DNA of 18,932 nucleotides from JAXGVG01 sp040773965 (GCA_040773965.1 JAXGVG010000020.1:1-18932); one strand, 5' to 3'; positions 1 through 6,915 are shown, counted from the stretch's first letter. Numbers and translations are program-made. Notes: generated by a model from the sequence alone, not told the origin.

Positions 1-372
1 CGAGACGCGGCCCATGACTCCGTTGAAGCCTTCGCTCAACAATTGGCGCAAGCTCCATCCGGCGCAATAGCCCGAAAGGCTGTCCAGATCGTGGATGTGA
101 TAGTCGCCCGCGCGGTGCGCCCGGCCCTCTTCCGCGTCATAGACTTCGTCGAGCCAGAAGTTGGCGATTACTTTGCCCGCTATATTATTTATCAGCCCCG
201 CGTGGCTGTAGCCCACGTTCGCGTTCGCGTTAATCCGCCAGTCGGCTTTGGACAGGTATTCGTCGATCGTTTCCGAGCAGTTGATTCGGGTTCCGCCATC
301 CTGTTCCGGGCGCTCTACGGACGTTGTGCGCGGTTCAAAATTGATGATTCTTGCCGTGGAATTGTCGAGCAT
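1..372 (-). CDS. nrdD: Anaerobic ribonucleoside-triphosphate reductase, N-terminal part (runs off left edge)
   Basis: Class III ribonucleotide reductase, which makes dNTPs from NTPs without oxygen using a glycyl radical installed by NrdG. Only the first 124 residues are present; the glycyl-radical C-terminus lies outside. The reading frame gives family hallmarks: a NANVGYSHAGL stretch, INNIAGKVIANFW, and GDYHIHDLDSLSGYCAGW with the conserved YHIHD. The ATG at 372 is preceded by a strong GGAGGA ribosome site about five bases upstream. The catalytic core begins within about 35 residues of the start, so there is no room for the N-terminal ATP-cone seen in E. coli NrdD. That suggests a form lacking this overall-activity regulation. 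An FNR-type box lies about 110 bases upstream, fitting anaerobic induction. Family assignment is firm; ATP-cone absence depends on the start chosen. Confidence 0.93.
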   Translation of the reverse strand, partial: MLDNSTARIINFEPRTTSVERPEQDGGTRINCSETIDEYLSKADWRINANANVGYSHAGLINNIAGKVIANFWLDEVYDAEEGRAHRAGDYHIHDLDSLSGYCAGWSLRQLLSEGFNGVMGRVS

Positions 373-424
373 TAAAATCCTCCGGAGAGCGACACGAGAC
401 CTAGGGGTGGGATTGTCATAACCT

Positions 425-430
425 ACTATA
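425..430 (-). promoter_or_regulatory. Possible -10 element for nrdD
   Basis: On the minus strand this reads TATAGT, five of six matches to TATAAT, and lies about 53 bases upstream of the nrdD ATG. No good -35 hexamer sits 17 bases further up, which fits an activator-dependent promoter. The FNR-type box is centred about 56 bases upstream of this hexamer, more like class I than class II spacing. Weak evidence on its own. Confidence 0.35.
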
Positions 431-476
431 TGCAGGTGAGGCAAGGTGATTAGAGCACAAAATGTAGTCCTTCCTC

Positions 477-490
477 TTGACCTCTGTCAA
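477..490 (-). promoter_or_regulatory. FNR/Anr-type box upstream of nrdD
   Basis: TTGAC-CTCT-GTCAA is a perfect 5+5 inverted repeat with a four-base spacer. It matches the FNR consensus TTGAT-N4-ATCAA except for the last base of each half-site. It lies in the nrdD upstream region, centred about 111 bases before the ATG. Oxygen- or nitrogen-oxide-responsive Crp/Fnr activation of nrdD is well established in other proteobacteria. A regulator with FNR-type recognition residues is encoded at 3712-5250. Confidence 0.65.
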
Positions 491-903
491 GAATCAAGAA
501 AAAGAAGGGTTAACGCCACAGGCCCAAAATTGTTAAAGCCGAACCCCTTTCTGGGGTCTTTCCGAGCCGTACCGCCCATCGGTTCGCGGACGGATCGAAG
601 TTAGCATGAATCGTGCATGGGAACAAAAAAATTTAACCCCCGTTTTCCACACCCCTTCCCCCAATTTTTGACTCGATTTTGGCGCGAATCGCGCATGCGA
701 GAGAAACCAAAGGGTTAGGGAGTCATAAGTATTGTTTTATATATTAGATAAATAATTTTGCATACTGTTATAGTCTTTTTCGCAATAATAAATATTTGAT
801 CAGTGCCGGGAAATAATATTCATCTATATATACTTTGTAAGCGGAACCTGTGTGCGTCAGCCTTAATTCGCCTCGCTCTCCGTCCTCATGCGCCTTGAAG
901 GCC

Positions 904-1866
904 TTAGGCGGGTTCATAAGAACCCTTCCCCCTCTCCACCCATTTCATTCCCTCTTTCCCGTAATAAAAGCCGTTAATCGGCGGCATGGGAGCGATTATT
1001 TTTTTTAGCCCGGCCTCGGCTCCTTTCGCTTCTTTTTTGCCCTCAAGAACCGCGCGGTAAAGCGCCGCCACCTGAACCATGTCCCTGTCTTGCGGCGACA
1101 GGCGGAAGTGCGTGACGCCCGCTTTTTGCATCGCCGCCAATTCCTTTACATAAAGAACGCAACCGTGCGTCATCGTCTGCGTGCCGTTGACGGTCAGAAT
1201 TTTCCGGCTGTCGAGCGTTTCGACGGGCAAGCCTTCGGCATATTTCCCGCAGGAGAAACGGCAATTGTCCTTCGTCAAGCCGTGCGCGCGCGCCGCATAG
1301 CACCTCATGGCGGCGGCAAGGGGCTGCCGCCCGAAGACCTGGACCTCGGTTTCCAATCTGCATCATTTTGCAGTAGTCTTAGTCTTCTTCTTGTTTTTTA
1401 GCCGCGCCATGGTGCCGATGGACGTCCCCGGGGTCTCGACGGCGAAAACGACCCGTTTCGCCCCCTGCCCTGCCAGATAATCGCGCGCGCCCTCGTTCAG
1501 GACATTGATGAACGGCCCTACGACAAAAGGCTTACCGGCCAGAACTTTCAGGGCCGCGACGTCGTTCGCTTCGATGAGGGTCCCGGCCTTGGCCAGCTTT
1601 TTCACGGCCGCGATTTCTCTTTCCGTCGTGATCAGGGCCAACGACGAAATAACCACTTGTTTGCCTGCCTTCTTAAGGCGCTCCATGACCTTTTGGCGGT
1701 AAGGCTCGAAAAAGGGCTCTCTTTTGGAGCAAACCGCCTCGCCAAGATATACGACGTCGATATCGGCTTCGTCCGCTATGCAAAAATAAAAATCCCGACG
1801 TTTTTCCGGGGGCCAGTGGAAATAGAGCGGGCCGAGGGTGAGTTTAGACCTGAAAGAAGCAACCAT
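904..1866 (-). pseudogene. ubiV: UbiV, U32-peptidase-like, interrupted by an in-frame TGA
   Basis: UbiV with UbiU forms an O2-independent hydroxylase of the ubiquinone ring that uses prephenate as oxygen donor and carries a [4Fe-4S] cluster. The N-terminal part (1866 to 1363, 167 aa) contains YLGEAVCSKR, with C46 matching E. coli C39. The C-terminal part (1362 to 904) contains RCYAARAHG and NCRFSCGKY, whose three cysteines have the family's 13 and 4 residue spacing. The halves share one reading frame, separated by a single TGA (1365-1363) in a poorly conserved, lysine/threonine-rich linker. All four ligand cysteines survive. ATG 1866 is chosen because AGGAGG lies nine bases upstream; the TTG at 1872 is too close. 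Readthrough would give about 320 residues, near the usual 290-300. A nonsense mutation or a sequencing error is more likely than recoding. Confidence 0.85.
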
Positions 1867-1905
1867 AATCAACTGCCTCCTAATGCCCGGCAGAACCCCT
1901 CACCT

Positions 1906-1945
1906 GCAAAAACTAAGTCGTTACGATGTAACGACAAGTTTTTGC
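1906..1945. terminator. Terminator-like hairpin between ubiU and ubiV
   Basis: A near-perfect inverted repeat of about 18 base pairs closes over a three-base GAT loop, with one bulged base. Its arms are A-rich on the left and T-rich on the right, so in either direction the stem ends in GTTTTTGC. That resembles a bidirectional intrinsic terminator. Being inside the ubiTUV operon, it could reduce ubiV transcription relative to ubiTU. Confidence 0.5.
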
Positions 1946-1947
1946 TT

Positions 1948-1970
1948 CCTCTCCCGCAAGGGGAGAGGGG
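1948..1970. repeat. REP-like palindrome
   Basis: An 8-bp perfect stem, CCTCTCCC with GGGAGAGG, closes over a GCAAG loop, followed by further G residues. This is a widespread type of short intergenic palindrome in proteobacteria. A degenerate relative is visible near the tRNA at about 12996-13030. Confidence 0.55.
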
Positions 1971-1990
1971 TTTGTAGGCCGCTAAAATCC

Positions 1991-2020
1991 TGATCCCTGA
2001 TCCCTGACCTCTGATCCCTG
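1991..2020. repeat. Short tandem repeat, four 7-bp units
   Basis: The unit TGATCCC occurs at 1991, 1998 and 2012, with a degenerate TGACCTC at 2005, followed by TG. It directly abuts the 3' end of ubiU. It is non-coding and is probably part of the repeat-filled 150-base gap between ubiU and ubiV. Confidence 0.7.
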
Positions 2021-2023
2021 TTT

Positions 2024-3022
2024 TCATCGCCACCCCTTCTTATAGGCGCCGAACGTTTCGCGCCCGCCTTCGGCGATTATTGCAAGATCATTGACAACGA
2101 GGGCTTTTTCATCACGCGCCAATGTGTCCAGCGCTTTTCGAAAACTACTGACGACTTTCGTGACATAAGCTCGGCTTCGCTGGCGTCCTTCGATTTTAAG
2201 CGCCGTGACGCCCGCCGCTTTCAGTTGCGGCAAAATGTCAATGGCATTCAGCCCGACCGGTTCTTCAAACAGATAGGAAGCCTTCCCGTTCGTTACATAC
2301 CTGCCTTTGCAGGGTGTGGGGTACGCGGCCGGTTCATTCTTGCCGACACTGTTCAACGTCACGCCGCCCAAACACGACAACATGCATCCATCTTTTTCTT
2401 TGTACGTAACATGGCTCGCGGGTGCACAGACGCCTTCGGCGCTCGGCGACATGCCCGTGAAATAGGAAGACAAAAAACAGCGCCCTTCCGACATAGGGCC
2501 GACGCTTCCAAACACGAATACTTCCGTCTCCATTTTGATGGCCTTAACCAGCGCCGCCACCTCCTCCACCGACAGTACGCGCGGCAGGACGACACGCTTT
2601 GCACCGAAGTTGTCGCGATAAAAAGCGATCGACAGCGGATTGGATGCGGCGGCCTGCACCGACACATGCAACCGCAGCGACGGATGGCGACGGCAAGCGT
2701 AATCGAACAGACCGATGTCGGCCAGAATGACGGCGTCGGCGCCCAGATCCGCCGCCGTGTCGATGGCCCTGTGCCACGGCTTCAGATCGCCCGCGCGCGG
2801 AAAGGTGTTGACGGCCACAAGAACCTTTCGTCCGCGCGCGTGGGCGTATTCAACCCCCTCTTCCAGCTCGTCCGCGTCGAAATTAAGGCCCGGATAATTG
2901 CGCGCGTTGGTGCAATCCCGGAAGCCGCAATAAACGGTGTCCGCGCCCGCATCGATGGCGGCGCGAAGCGCGGCGGGCGTACCTGCCGGGCAAACGAGTT
3001 CAAGAAGGGAGGGCTTTTTCAC
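2024..3022 (-). CDS. ubiU: UbiU, U32-family O2-independent ubiquinone hydroxylase subunit
   Basis: Partner of UbiV in anaerobic ring hydroxylation during ubiquinone synthesis; cytoplasmic, expected to bind [4Fe-4S]. The 332-aa protein has the U32 hallmarks: LELVCPAGTPAALRAAIDAGADTVYCG near the N-terminus (residues 8-33), SEGRC at 178-182, GVCAPASHV at 197-205, YPTPCKGRY at 234-242 and KIEGRQRSRAYV at 276-287. Length is normal. The ligand positions equivalent to E. coli C176, C193 and C232 are C182, C199 and C238, with identical spacing. The position matching C169 is Gly175, so one expected ligand is missing. Two extra cysteines, C213 and C217, lie nearby. It starts at GTG, which overlaps the ubiT stop (GTGA) and suggests translational coupling. 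Confidence 0.93.
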   Translation of the reverse strand: MKKPSLLELVCPAGTPAALRAAIDAGADTVYCGFRDCTNARNYPGLNFDADELEEGVEYAHARGRKVLVAVNTFPRAGDLKPWHRAIDTAADLGADAVILADIGLFDYACRRHPSLRLHVSVQAAASNPLSIAFYRDNFGAKRVVLPRVLSVEEVAALVKAIKMETEVFVFGSVGPMSEGRCFLSSYFTGMSPSAEGVCAPASHVTYKEKDGCMLSCLGGVTLNSVGKNEPAAYPTPCKGRYVTNGKASYLFEEPVGLNAIDILPQLKAAGVTALKIEGRQRSRAYVTKVVSSFRKALDTLARDEKALVVNDLAIIAEGGRETFGAYKKGWR

Positions 3023-3540
3023 GACGCCCTTCTCCCGGTCATGGCCCTGATCGCTTGATCGAGCGCATAGATCATGCCCCCGGCGGGTTTGGCAAACGGG
3101 CCAAAGAAAGAAAGGATGTCGTCCATCGGACTTATTTCCTCGCGATCGAGGAGGTTTCGCAACGCGACCACGATCTCCATGTCGCCCTCAATGGAAAGCC
3201 CGCGGTTGAAAAACAGCGTATCGCCGTCCGAGCGTCCTTCAAGCATATCGAGCAACGACTCAAGCGAACCGCGGATTCGCGCGACAATTTTCTTTTCGTC
3301 GCCGGAAAGCAAGCTCAAAACGCTGGCGGCCCGCCCTGTTCGTAACACAAAACGGTGAGGCAAATCGGATAGCTCGATCACGATAACGGACGGCTTGAGA
3401 CCGGCAAGGTTATTGAACAGGCGGGGGTGACGCCGCTTCATCCGGCGCATCAGAAGCTTCAACATGCTCTCAAGTAAAGGAGGCGGCATGAAGACCAAAG
3501 CACCCTTAACAATTGGCACGGATAATTTATGAACTTTCAT
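3019..3540 (-). CDS. ubiT: UbiT, SCP2-domain accessory factor for anaerobic ubiquinone synthesis
   Basis: UbiT is a small SCP2-fold lipid-binding protein needed with UbiU and UbiV for oxygen-independent ubiquinone synthesis; it is thought to bind the prenylated intermediates. The 173-aa product starts MKVHKLSVP. It shows the family's short hydrophobic N-terminus with MPPPLLESML, an SCP2-like core (LKPSVIVIELSDLPHRFVL, then EGRSDGDTLFFNRGLSIEGD), and the family's typical ending DDILSFFGPFAKP. ATG 3540 is preferred over the upstream extension to 3867, which runs through the divergent regulator's coding region and the FNR box. It is first in the ubiTUV operon. The FNR-type box at 3614-3627 is centred 80 bases upstream, consistent with anaerobic induction. 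Confidence 0.9.
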   Translation of the reverse strand: MKVHKLSVPIVKGALVFMPPPLLESMLKLLMRRMKRRHPRLFNNLAGLKPSVIVIELSDLPHRFVLRTGRAASVLSLLSGDEKKIVARIRGSLESLLDMLEGRSDGDTLFFNRGLSIEGDMEIVVALRNLLDREEISPMDDILSFFGPFAKPAGGMIYALDQAIRAMTGRRAS

Positions 3541-3613
3541 TTTAACAAAGATTGACCTCTTGAAGGCAGGCGGCAACCTATAAATTGATTTTTGGAAGCA
3601 GTTAAGGCAGCTT

Positions 3614-3627
3614 TTGACACAGATCAA
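3614..3627. promoter_or_regulatory. FNR/Anr-type box in the ubiT-regulator divergent region
   Basis: TTGAC-ACAG-ATCAA matches TTGAT-N4-ATCAA at nine of ten defined positions. It lies between the divergent starts of ubiT (3540) and the NIT-Crp/Fnr gene (3712), about 80 and 91 bases from them. A possible ubiT -10 (TTTATA on the minus strand, 3584-3579) follows. It is placed to control ubiTUV and possibly the regulator itself. Confidence 0.7.
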
Positions 3628-3711
3628 GAGAATCGTTTCTTTTTCAAAGAAAACAAGGCTATATTGTCCAGAGTAATTCCAATTGTCCCAACTGATTCTT
3701 AAAGGACTCTC

Positions 3712-5250
3712 TTGTCGCTTCATGTCGCCTATTGCCTGGAGTTTCTTCTGAATATCCAGAGAGAGCGCGGTCTTGCGGCCCTCTATCTCGGAAGCAAGGG
3801 AGAACTTGCCGCTGCGGAAATGAAACAGCAATTCGCCGCGACAAATAGCGCCGTCAAAAACCTGCAATATCTTCCCCGCAATTCGGGGTCAATAACATCT
3901 CTCTCTAAAGCGCTTCAGAGCCTTCCTGCCTACCGCGAATATATTGCAGGACAGTTCGTGCGGACCGGGGATGTTATCGACCATTACACGAACGCATTCC
4001 TCCTGACCGGTCACGATGTCATCAGGGAGAATTTAATCCAGAACGCCTATTACTGCCCGAACAGGGTCAGTTCCTTTCTGTTTTTTCTGCAATGGGTGAA
4101 CCGGCTCGGTCTTCAACGCGAACTGGGCGCGCATATGGCCATCCCGGGCTGGATCGACGATTTCGAACTGATCCACCGTCTTCAACATTTGATCAGGGAA
4201 CAGCAAGGCTATGAACGTATGTTCTTCAGCATCGCCGACGAGACGCAAAAGAAAATCTTCGACGCGGCAAAGGGCGATACGGCCCTTATGGCTCTTTGCG
4301 CCGACATTAACGATTCCATCATCACGGGGAACCGTCCCGTGGCGGCGTTGCGGTCGTTCGCCGCTAACGACTGGTACGCTATTTTCAGCTCCAAAATAAA
4401 TTTTCTTCACGGCGTCGCCATACAACTGGCGGCTCGCCTTACGGATGACGACAGCGGGGAAGCCACGGCGCTCGCGATCAATCATCCCGTCGACGCGGAA
4501 GTCGAGGCCTGCTTCGACCGGGTCAAGGCGCACCCTCTCATCCGGAATATCGGTCCGGCCGTGCTTCGAAGCATCCTGAGCCAAACGCGAGCCGCCGTTT
4601 TCGAAAAGGGGAGCCAGTTTCTTGTCCAGGGCGAAGTTGCCAGGCGCTTTTATTTCGTTCTCGACGGCTGGGTGAAGCTTTTCAAGCACGCCGCCGAGGG
4701 CGAGGAAGTTATTGTTCAGATTCTCGGAAAGAACGAATTTATTCTGGGAACCAATTTTTTCGAACATGGCGATTGTCCTTTTAGCGCCCGCGCCGTCACA
4801 AAAACAAAGGTTCTTTCCGCGCCCGCCAACGTCATACGCGCTCATGTTTTACGCCACAAGGATCTTGCGCTTCTTGCGCTAAGCGGCGCCGTCCGCCATA
4901 CGCAAAGGCTCATGGCCCATTTCGAGCAACTGACCCTGTGGAGCGCGACGCAACGCGTGGGCTGGTATCTTTTGAATCTTTCCCTTGAAACGGGCCTGGA
5001 CGGTCGGCCCATCAACCTGCCTTTCGACAAGTCGCTGATCGCGGCCTGCCTTAACATCAAACCAGAGACGTTTTCGCGCATTCTCCAAAGCCTGCGCGCG
5101 AACGGCCTGCGCATCGAACGGCAGCAGGTTCTTTTGCCGGAGCCCTTTGCCTTGTGCGACTATTGCGATTCCGAAACCGCAGCAAAATGCGATCTTGCCG
5201 GTACCCGCGCCTGCCCGAAGACGGAAGAACGTCATGCCGAAAGCGCCTAG
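3712..5250 (+). CDS. Fusion of a nitrate/nitrite-sensing (NIT)-like region with a Crp/Fnr-type transcription regulator
   Basis: A 512-aa regulator. Residues 1 to about 250 are helical and resemble a NIT domain: FLLNIQRERGLAALYLGS near the start is the typical R-x-E-R-G motif, and a second helix bundle follows. Residues about 270-385 are a cNMP-binding-type beta-barrel (FLVQGEVARRFYFVLDGWVKLF). Residues about 400-470 are a Crp-type helix-turn-helix, with recognition helix ETFSRIL matching the FNR E-x-x-S-R pattern that reads TTGAT half-sites. FNR's N-terminal Fe-S cysteines are absent, but the C-terminus has CDYC then two further cysteines (C-x2-C-x7-C-x7-C, from C482). The TTG start at 3712 is forced by an in-frame TAA at 3700 and preceded by AAAGGA. 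The gene diverges from ubiT. Predicted ligand is nitrate, nitrite or another anaerobic cue; not proven. Confidence 0.82.
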   Translation: MSLHVAYCLEFLLNIQRERGLAALYLGSKGELAAAEMKQQFAATNSAVKNLQYLPRNSGSITSLSKALQSLPAYREYIAGQFVRTGDVIDHYTNAFLLTGHDVIRENLIQNAYYCPNRVSSFLFFLQWVNRLGLQRELGAHMAIPGWIDDFELIHRLQHLIREQQGYERMFFSIADETQKKIFDAAKGDTALMALCADINDSIITGNRPVAALRSFAANDWYAIFSSKINFLHGVAIQLAARLTDDDSGEATALAINHPVDAEVEACFDRVKAHPLIRNIGPAVLRSILSQTRAAVFEKGSQFLVQGEVARRFYFVLDGWVKLFKHAAEGEEVIVQILGKNEFILGTNFFEHGDCPFSARAVTKTKVLSAPANVIRAHVLRHKDLALLALSGAVRHTQRLMAHFEQLTLWSATQRVGWYLLNLSLETGLDGRPINLPFDKSLIAACLNIKPETFSRILQSLRANGLRIERQQVLLPEPFALCDYCDSETAAKCDLAGTRACPKTEERHAESA

Positions 5251-5412
5251 ATGAATGCTTTCAAAGGGAATGGGGTTCTTTGACGTGGCTTACGCGCGAA
5301 GGGCTGTTTTTGCGAATCGTTTTCGCTTAAAGCATCGTTGCATTTATCATAAGCCGACGACAGGATGGCCCCGAAACGACTTTAGGAAATTCGTCACACG
5401 AAAGGTTCGCGT

Positions 5413-6573
5413 ATGAATGCAGACAACGGCATTAAGGTTAAGAGTTTCAAGGGAACGCGCGGCGGGAACGAACATTTTTTCATTATCAAGGCGACGCCGT
5501 CCCTTTCTCTCGAAGAACAGATCGAGGAGGTCCAGGAACGTTACGCGGCGTCGCTGGAATCGCTCAACCTCGCGCCGGAGACGGCCATCTTCCGCCGCAT
5601 CTTTTTAAGCGACGCCATCAATCAGGCGCCGCTTGTGCGCGCAAGCTCGCTCGCCGCCGAAACAAAAAAGAACCCCGTGGCGGTCTCGATCATCCAGCAA
5701 ACGCCCCTGCCCGGCAGTAAAATCGCTCTTTTAGCCCATCACATCGAAAGCCCCCATCCGATCAAGAAAAAAAGGCTTCTTGGCAAGCACGTTTTGATTG
5801 AGAAAAACAACCTGCGCCATCTCTGGAGCACCGGCCTTTGCGCGGGGGCGCACGCGGCCTCGTCGCCGGAGACGGTTCAGACACGCGAAGTTTTCAACGA
5901 CCTGATCGAGGCGCTGTCGCGCCAAAAATGCAACCTCGGCGATCATTGCGTCCGCACGTGGCTTTTTATGAAAGACGTGGACGTTTTCTACCGCGGCATG
6001 GTGAACGCGCGGCGCGAGTATTTCGAAAAGTTCGGCATGAACGAAAATACGCATTACATCGCCAGCACCGGCATCGAAGGCGCGTGCGAGCACCAGTTCG
6101 ATCTTGTGTCGATGGACGCCTACACCTTGCCCGACCTGCGGCCGGAGCAAATGTCGTATTTGAACGACTTCGACTACCTTTGTCCCACAAAAGATTACAA
6201 CGTAACCTTCGAACGCGGCACGAAAATCGCCTATGCCGACCGCGCGCACCACTTCATTTCCGGCACAGCCAGCATCGACATGAAAGGCGACGTCGTTTTC
6301 ATCGGCGACGTCATGAAGCAGGTGGAGCGCACGCTTACCAACATCGACAGGCTTTTGCTCTCCGGCGGCGCGAAGCTCGACGACATGATGTATTTCATCG
6401 TCTATTTGCGCGACCCTGCGGATTACGAAAACATCGACGCCTGTCTGGCACAACGCTTCCCTGCGACGCCTTATGTGATCGTTCAGGGACCTGTCTGCCG
6501 CCCGGAATGGCTCATTGAGATCGAAGGCGTTGGAATCGCGCCTAACGACACGCCGCATCTTCCTGAATTTTAA
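5413..6573 (+). CDS. Two-domain Rid/YjgF-superfamily protein, chorismatase-like architecture
   Basis: A 386-aa cytoplasmic protein. The C-terminal third (about 260-377) is a clear RidA/YjgF fold: HFISGTASIDMKGD, then QVERTLTNIDRLLLSGGAKLDDM, then the ending CRPEWLIEIEGVGI. The N-terminal part looks like a second, divergent YjgF-type domain (HLWSTGLCAGAH, VRTWLFMKDVDVFYRGM). Two fused YjgF domains with a terminal EIE glutamate are also the layout of chorismatases (FkbO, Hyg5, XanB2), which make hydroxybenzoates or related products from chorismate. Because XanB2 supplies 4-hydroxybenzoate for ubiquinone, the position beside ubiTUV is suggestive, but the chorismate-binding residues were not verified. 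An ordinary Rid-type hydrolase is the alternative. ATG follows AAAGG by eight bases. Confidence 0.7.
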   Translation: MNADNGIKVKSFKGTRGGNEHFFIIKATPSLSLEEQIEEVQERYAASLESLNLAPETAIFRRIFLSDAINQAPLVRASSLAAETKKNPVAVSIIQQTPLPGSKIALLAHHIESPHPIKKKRLLGKHVLIEKNNLRHLWSTGLCAGAHAASSPETVQTREVFNDLIEALSRQKCNLGDHCVRTWLFMKDVDVFYRGMVNARREYFEKFGMNENTHYIASTGIEGACEHQFDLVSMDAYTLPDLRPEQMSYLNDFDYLCPTKDYNVTFERGTKIAYADRAHHFISGTASIDMKGDVVFIGDVMKQVERTLTNIDRLLLSGGAKLDDMMYFIVYLRDPADYENIDACLAQRFPATPYVIVQGPVCRPEWLIEIEGVGIAPNDTPHLPEF

Positions 6574-6915
6574 TTTAGATTCAATATGTTGGCCCGAGCC
6601 ATTTGCGATTCGGCGATCATACTGTTAGAAGAATCCGGATTAGTGTTAACCGCATTAGCGCCACTTGCCAGGAAAGAGAAAAACGTGCCTGCTCCGAAAG
6701 TTAACGCATCTTTCGCCCAACCAAACAGCCAGAACAATATTCCTGCAGGCGCTGGCGTCCTGGAACACGACCGGTTAACGGAAGTGTTGGCGCCCGATCT
6801 CGTTCCGCCGAACAACCGGTCACGTGCCGGTTTCATCTCGCGAATTTTTAACTTCGTCGGACTTACCTATCCCTGAACTCCCCAACCAAACCAAGTCAAG
6901 CGAAAGGGTCAAGCT
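6574..6915. other. Intergenic gap, no convincing gene
   Basis: Open frames exist on both strands (6586-6876 plus, 6836-6570 minus), but neither has a good ribosome site, a recognisable domain or a plausible composition. GTTAAC occurs three times between about 6645 and 6780, a possible minor motif. The end of the gap carries the ribosome site (AAAGGG, 6903-6908) of the next gene. A decayed gene cannot be excluded. Confidence 0.4.

Larger units (their letters stand above)
373..903. other. Intergenic region between nrdD and ubiV
   Basis: No convincing gene is seen in these 531 bases. They hold the nrdD upstream region with its FNR-type box, five GANTC sites between 491 and 724, two related 16-mers (604-619 and 682-697), and an AT-rich block at about 721-840. 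Both flanking genes are on the minus strand: ubiV ends at 904 and nrdD starts at 372. Confidence 0.6.

Noticed and set aside
641..840. Possible replication origin (AT-rich block, GANTC cluster, one TTTTCCACA DnaA-box-like site)
   Set aside because: Only one relaxed DnaA box was found, and none of the usual origin-neighbour genes are present; the AT-rich block alone is not enough.
1330..1366. Selenocysteine insertion at the ubiV TGA
   Set aside because: A weak CCGAG/CTTCGG hairpin can be drawn after the TGA, but UbiV is not a known selenoprotein and the codon is in a non-conserved linker, not at a catalytic cysteine.
904..1866. Use of a genetic code with TGA as tryptophan to explain ubiV
   Set aside because: Several genes here end in TGA with coupled ATGA overlaps, and their products end at the family's normal length, so TGA is a stop in this genome.
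2225..3058. Long plus-strand open frame of 277 codons opposite ubiU
   Set aside because: It lies entirely antisense to the clearly conserved ubiU frame, and its translation has no family features; an open-frame shadow of GC-rich coding DNA.
3541..3867. N-terminal extension of ubiT to 3867
   Set aside because: It would overlap the regulator's coding start and the FNR box; the conserved UbiT N-terminus begins at 3540.
4033..4845. Minus-strand open frame of 270 codons opposite the regulator
   Set aside because: Antisense to the NIT-Crp/Fnr gene with no recognisable domain or ribosome site.
6570..6876. Overlapping short open frames of 96 (plus) and 88 (minus) codons
   Set aside because: Neither has a ribosome site or a recognisable domain, and they overlap each other; reported only as an intergenic gap.
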